Below, in pieces: positions 60,886-64,000 of a stretch of 64,000 nucleotides of DNA (position 1 is its first letter; the number at the start of each line of letters is the position of its first letter). The notes below the pieces were generated by a model. It was not told the DNA's origin and ran no database searches. It worked only from the letters and a program-made list of their open reading frames with translations. Source of the stretch: an uncultured Prevotella sp. (GTDB lineage Bacteria; Bacteroidota; Bacteroidia; Bacteroidales; Bacteroidaceae); the NCBI GenBank assembly GCA_902800365.1, contig CADCEF010000013.1, positions 1 through 64,000 on the forward strand, written 5' to 3'. The position numbers were made by a program, and so were the translations under genes.

Positions 60886-62087
60886 TCTTCGTCAACTCTT
60901 CCTGGGTATGTTTCAAGCGCTTTGCGCAATACTACCAAGGCGCGTTCCAAATCTTCCTTCTTTAGCACGTAAGCTATTCGTACCTGATTGATACCGGCAC
61001 CAGGCGTGGTATAGAAACCTGCTGCAGGAGCCATCATGACCGTCTCACCCTCGTACTCAAACTCAGAGAGGCACCAACGGCAGAACTTCTCGGCATCATC
61101 TACTGGCAGTTTGGCAACTGTGTAGAATGCTCCCATTGGTATTGGAGAATAGACTCCTGGAATGCGGTTTAATCCATCGATGAGGCATTTACGGCGCTCT
61201 ACATATTCATCATAAACATCGCGGTAATAATCCTCTGGAGCATCCAGCGATGCCTCGGCAACTATTTGTCCAATCAATGGGGGAGAGAGGCGGGCCTGAC
61301 AGAATTTCATCACGGCCTTGCGCACCTCGGCATTCTTGGTTATCAAAGCGCCGATACGGATTCCACACTCGCTGTATCGTTTTGATACGGAGTCGATAAG
61401 AATCACGTTCTGCTCGATGCCTTCCAAGTGGCAGGCTGAGATATATGGCGAGCCTGTATAGATATACTCACGATATACCTCATCGGAGAACAGATACAAA
61501 TCGTACTTCTTTACCAGATCGCGAATCTGATTCATCTCGCGACGTGTATATAGGTAGCCCGTTGGGTTGTTTGGGTTACATATCATGATTGCGCGTGTGC
61601 GCTCGTTGATGAGTTCCTCGAATTTCTCTACCTTAGGCAGACTGAATCCCTCTTCGATGGTAGTTGCGATGGTGCGAATCTTGGCACCTGCAGAAATCGC
61701 GAATGCCATATAGTTTGCATAAGCAGGCTCGGGCACAATAATCTCATCGCCTGGGTTCAGGCAGCTCAGAAATGCAAATAGTACAGCCTCGCTACCGCCG
61801 CTGGTAATGATAATATCGTCGGCAGTTACGTTAATATTGTATTTCGCGTAATAGTCTACCAGTTTTTCGCGATAGCTCTGGTAACCCTGTGATGGTGAAT
61901 ACTCCAGGATTTTGCGGTCTATCTGCTTAAGTGCATCGAGTCCAACTTGTGGTGTTGGCAGGTCTGGCTGACCGATGTTCAGGTGGTAAACCTTTGTACC
62001 TCTTTTCTTAGCGGCTACTGCAAGTGGAGCGAGTTTTCTAATAGGCGACTCGGGCATCTCCAGTCCGCGAACTGATATCTCAGGCAT
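60882..62087 (-). CDS. PLP-dependent class I/II aminotransferase
   Basis: The 401-residue cytosolic enzyme transfers amino groups with pyridoxal phosphate. Visible motifs are YHLNIGQPDLPTP near the N-terminus, NPNNPTG (substrate and PLP binding), FSDEVYREY and SVSKRYSECGIRIG with the Schiff-base lysine, and a final RIAYVL with the substrate-binding Arg. Specificity (aspartate or another amino acid) is not clear. It has its own promoter, divergent from the pseudokinase gene, and overlaps the permease gene by 4 bases. Confidence 0.92.
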   Translation of the reverse strand: MPEISVRGLEMPESPIRKLAPLAVAAKKRGTKVYHLNIGQPDLPTPQVGLDALKQIDRKILEYSPSQGYQSYREKLVDYYAKYNINVTADDIIITSGGSEAVLFAFLSCLNPGDEIIVPEPAYANYMAFAISAGAKIRTIATTIEEGFSLPKVEKFEELINERTRAIMICNPNNPTGYLYTRREMNQIRDLVKKYDLYLFSDEVYREYIYTGSPYISACHLEGIEQNVILIDSVSKRYSECGIRIGALITKNAEVRKAVMKFCQARLSPPLIGQIVAEASLDAPEDYYRDVYDEYVERRKCLIDGLNRIPGVYSPIPMGAFYTVAKLPVDDAEKFCRWCLSEFEYEGETVMMAPAAGFYTTPGAGINQVRIAYVLKKEDLERALVVLRKALETYPGRVDEE

Positions 62088-62134
62088 CTTTCTATTTGAC
62101 TAATTAACTATTTACTATTTGACAATTTGCGGTG

Positions 62135-62142
62135 CAAAGGTA
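62135..62142 (-). promoter_or_regulatory. -7 box of the aminotransferase-permease operon
   Basis: The minus strand reads TACCTTTG followed by C, 48 bases before the ATG. Confidence 0.65.
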
Positions 62143-62184
62143 CTAAATTATTTTTAAAACTTGCTTTTTTTCGATTTATTTGTT

Positions 62185-62192
62185 TACTTTTG
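62185..62192 (+). promoter_or_regulatory. -7 box of the pseudokinase-DUF4494 operon
   Basis: TACTTTTG followed by C, 20 bases before the ATG. Confidence 0.7.
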
Positions 62193-62212
62193 CACCAAAA
62201 TTTTAGCAAACG

Positions 62213-63502
62213 ATGAATTTCGAGGAATTATTAGAAACGCGCGATGTCAGGAAAACCACAAAAGTACGTCTTCCTTACGGCTACTTCTACAAGCGGTTGA
62301 TAGATGGAAAGTACTCGAACTTTGTGGAGTTTCACGACGAGGTTGCCGATCATGTCGCTTTTAGCAACTGTGTTCGCACCGAGGCTGCCGATATGGAGAA
62401 GATTGGCAACAAACACCAGCTGCACTTTGTGCCTAACGAGGGCGATGGTGGTGTATATGCCATAGCCGTAGAGGTGGGCAATTTTATCACTTTCGATCAG
62501 CTCCTTAATGAGAATCCTGCTGTTATTGCCCGCGAATCATTCGCTGCTGACACTCTGCGCGATTTGGTTGAAATCACCGAGTTGCTAAACGATAAGGGCA
62601 TCTACCATGTATGTTTCGCTCCATGTAATGTACTTGTCCGCAAGAACGATTCTACAGTTCGCCTTCTGTGCCACGGCTCGTTCTATGCCAAGCTCGATCA
62701 GGAGACACTTTACGACGGATTGGAAGACTATGTAGCCCCTGAAGTTCTGGCTGGAGGCGAGATTACAGCCCGTGCCGATGTTTATTCGCTGGCTAAGTTT
62801 GTAGGCTGGCTGTATCATTCTGCCGGTCTGCCACTTGAGTGGCGTCATGTTATAGCTCGCGCCACAGCCGAAGACCCAGAGCGTCGTTATTCATCGGTAA
62901 AGGAATTCTATAATGCTCTTATAAACTATAAGAACATGCGCCGTACGGCTCTTGTTGGTTTTGCTGCCATCGCTATTGCCCTGGCTATTGTTGGCTGCTA
63001 TTTCTATATGTTGCCACAGCCAGAACAGGTGGAGTATGTAAAAGCTGTAGAGGAGCCTATACCTGATGATATGCTCGATGAGGAGAATCTGCTATACGGT
63101 CTGGGTGCCGATGCCGACTCGGCTACCATCGCTAACATCGTGGCAAAGCAGATGCGCCTGAAAGACTCGCTGTCTATAGACGAGAAGGAGATGAAGGCCT
63201 ATCAGGCCAAAGCCGAGCAGATATTCCGTAAGCAGTTCACTAAGGAGGCCGATCGCATCCTCTCTAAGGTATATAACAATAAGCAGATGAACCTTAATGA
63301 GAAGGATTTTATGGCTCGTAGCCGTAGTATGACTGAGGAACTGGCAAAGGTGGAGCAGGAACTTGCTAAATCGTCGAACCTTGGCAATGAGCGCTCTCAG
63401 CGTATTGCCAGCGAGATTATTGACCAGCTTACCACCAAGAAGATGGAAGCACTTGACAAGGATTATTTAGGAATAAAAAAGAATAAAACAGAAAAGAAAT
63501 GA
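62213..63502 (+). CDS. Membrane pseudokinase (protein-kinase fold)
   Basis: The 429-residue protein has a cytosolic kinase-like domain (about 20-240), one TM helix (about 245-266) and an extracytoplasmic, Glu/Lys-rich coiled-coil-like tail (about 290-415). The kinase fold is indicated by GIYHVCFAPCNVLV in place of HRDLKPxNxLV, YVAPEVL (APE) and ARADVYSLAKFVGWL (subdomain IX). The catalytic Asp of HRD is Cys134 and the Asp of DFG is missing (CHG at 153-155), so it should not phosphorylate. It may be a scaffold or ligand sensor. It overlaps the DUF4494 gene by 4 bases. Confidence 0.75.
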   Translation: MNFEELLETRDVRKTTKVRLPYGYFYKRLIDGKYSNFVEFHDEVADHVAFSNCVRTEAADMEKIGNKHQLHFVPNEGDGGVYAIAVEVGNFITFDQLLNENPAVIARESFAADTLRDLVEITELLNDKGIYHVCFAPCNVLVRKNDSTVRLLCHGSFYAKLDQETLYDGLEDYVAPEVLAGGEITARADVYSLAKFVGWLYHSAGLPLEWRHVIARATAEDPERRYSSVKEFYNALINYKNMRRTALVGFAAIAIALAIVGCYFYMLPQPEQVEYVKAVEEPIPDDMLDEENLLYGLGADADSATIANIVAKQMRLKDSLSIDEKEMKAYQAKAEQIFRKQFTKEADRILSKVYNNKQMNLNEKDFMARSRSMTEELAKVEQELAKSSNLGNERSQRIASEIIDQLTTKKMEALDKDYLGIKKNKTEKK

Positions 63503-63975
63503 GAAGCAGATCAGCAATGTGGTTTGAATGCAAGATCCGTTACGAAAAGGTAATGGAAGATGGCATGCAGAAGAAAGTAAATGAGAATTATGTAGTAGAC
63601 GCACTCAGCTTTAGCGAGGCCGAGACCCGCATTACAGAGGAGATGTCAGCATATATCAGCGGAGAGTTTGAAGTGGCAGATATCAAGAAGGCTGCCTTCA
63701 AAGAGGTGTTCTTCACCGACGATAACATCGCCGACAAGTGGTACAAGGCAAAGCTTCAGTTCATCACTATCGACGAGAAGACCGAGAAGGAGAAGCGCTC
63801 TACCGTTACCTATCTTGTTCAGGCTGGCTCAATGAACGGCGCTATGAAGAACATCGATGAGGTTATGGGTGGTACTATGATTGATTATGTTATAGCATCG
63901 GTAGCCGAGACAACTCTGATGGATGTCTTCGAGTATGGTAAGACTAACGATAAGCCTGAATACGAGCAGCAGTAA
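63499..63975 (+). CDS. DUF4494-like protein
   Basis: The 158-residue cytosolic protein starts MWFECKIRYEKV after a short leader peptide-like stretch and contains DALSFSEAETRITEEM and FFTDDNIADKWYKAKLQFITIDEKT, the pattern of Bacteroidetes DUF4494 proteins. Function is unknown. A second possible start is the internal ATG before WFECK. It overlaps the pseudokinase gene by 4 bases, and another frame starts 2 bases after its stop. Confidence 0.85.
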   Translation: MRSRSAMWFECKIRYEKVMEDGMQKKVNENYVVDALSFSEAETRITEEMSAYISGEFEVADIKKAAFKEVFFTDDNIADKWYKAKLQFITIDEKTEKEKRSTVTYLVQAGSMNGAMKNIDEVMGGTMIDYVIASVAETTLMDVFEYGKTNDKPEYEQQ

Positions 63976-63977
63976 TC

Positions 63978-64000
63978 ATGGATTACGACGTTAAATCCCA
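63978..64000 (+). CDS. Start of a gene cut by the window edge
   Basis: An ATG 2 bases after the DUF4494 stop opens a frame reading MDYDVKS up to the window end. The tight spacing suggests it continues the pseudokinase-DUF4494 operon. Too little is present to name it. Confidence 0.4.

Overview
The window looks like chromosomal DNA of a Bacteroidota species, most likely a Prevotellaceae member (Prevotella/Segatella group). The evidence is: about 30 promoters of the Bacteroidetes type (-7 box TAnnTTTG, usually followed by C); almost no Shine-Dalgarno sequences; family-typical genes (TrpB2, type-B L31, Bacteroidetes omega subunit, Porin_10-type porin, DUF4293/4468/4494/4738-like proteins, an HU-CCDC81/SPOR protein); and a tmRNA tag reading GNNEYALAA. 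This placement rests on family recognition, not on a database search.

Layout. 1-16.3 kb is housekeeping: anaerobic ribonucleotide reductase nrdDG, asparaginase, uxaC with an RluA-type pseudouridine synthase, menA, a porin operon, uvrB, then bamD-rpoZ-DUF4293 and a small outer-membrane protein. 16.3-27.4 kb holds trpB2, a sodium:solute symporter that ends inside a convergent hybrid histidine kinase/AraC regulator, a palindrome-rich spacer with a possible small RNA, the rpmE-gpx-trxB cluster, a secreted EEP-family protein with a DNA glycosylase and uridine kinase, and a secreted His-rich protein. 27.7-37.5 kb is a polysaccharide region: a Wzi-like protein on the + strand, then an eight-gene minus-strand operon (Wza-like exporter, Wzz, EpsG-type polymerase, flippase, two GT2s, a GT11 alpha-1,2-fucosyltransferase and the initiating sugar transferase). 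ugd at 45.1 kb and kdsB at 50.5 kb supply sugar-nucleotide chemistry.

37.6-42.2 kb is the most unusual part. The tmRNA gene ssrA is followed by a three-gene, visibly GC-richer redox/MATE-exporter module. The module is flanked by long imperfect inverted repeats; each arm carries a hairpin, an inward-facing promoter (degenerate on the right) and the first codons of the module's first gene. That first gene is frameshifted. Just right of the module lie two neighbouring arrays of three 22-bp tandem repeats.

42.2-64 kb returns to housekeeping and envelope genes: an SGNH hydrolase, FHA and HU/SPOR proteins, nudC with a 5'-nucleotidase, a J-domain co-chaperone behind a textbook sigma-54 promoter and a strong Shine-Dalgarno, a 14-repeat MORN protein with YhcH-like and glgB genes, twin acyl-CoA ligases, a LolC/E-like permease with an aminotransferase, and a membrane pseudokinase with a DUF4494 protein.

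Convergent genes mostly abut or overlap at their 3' ends without intrinsic terminators, which is a consistent trait of this chromosome segment.
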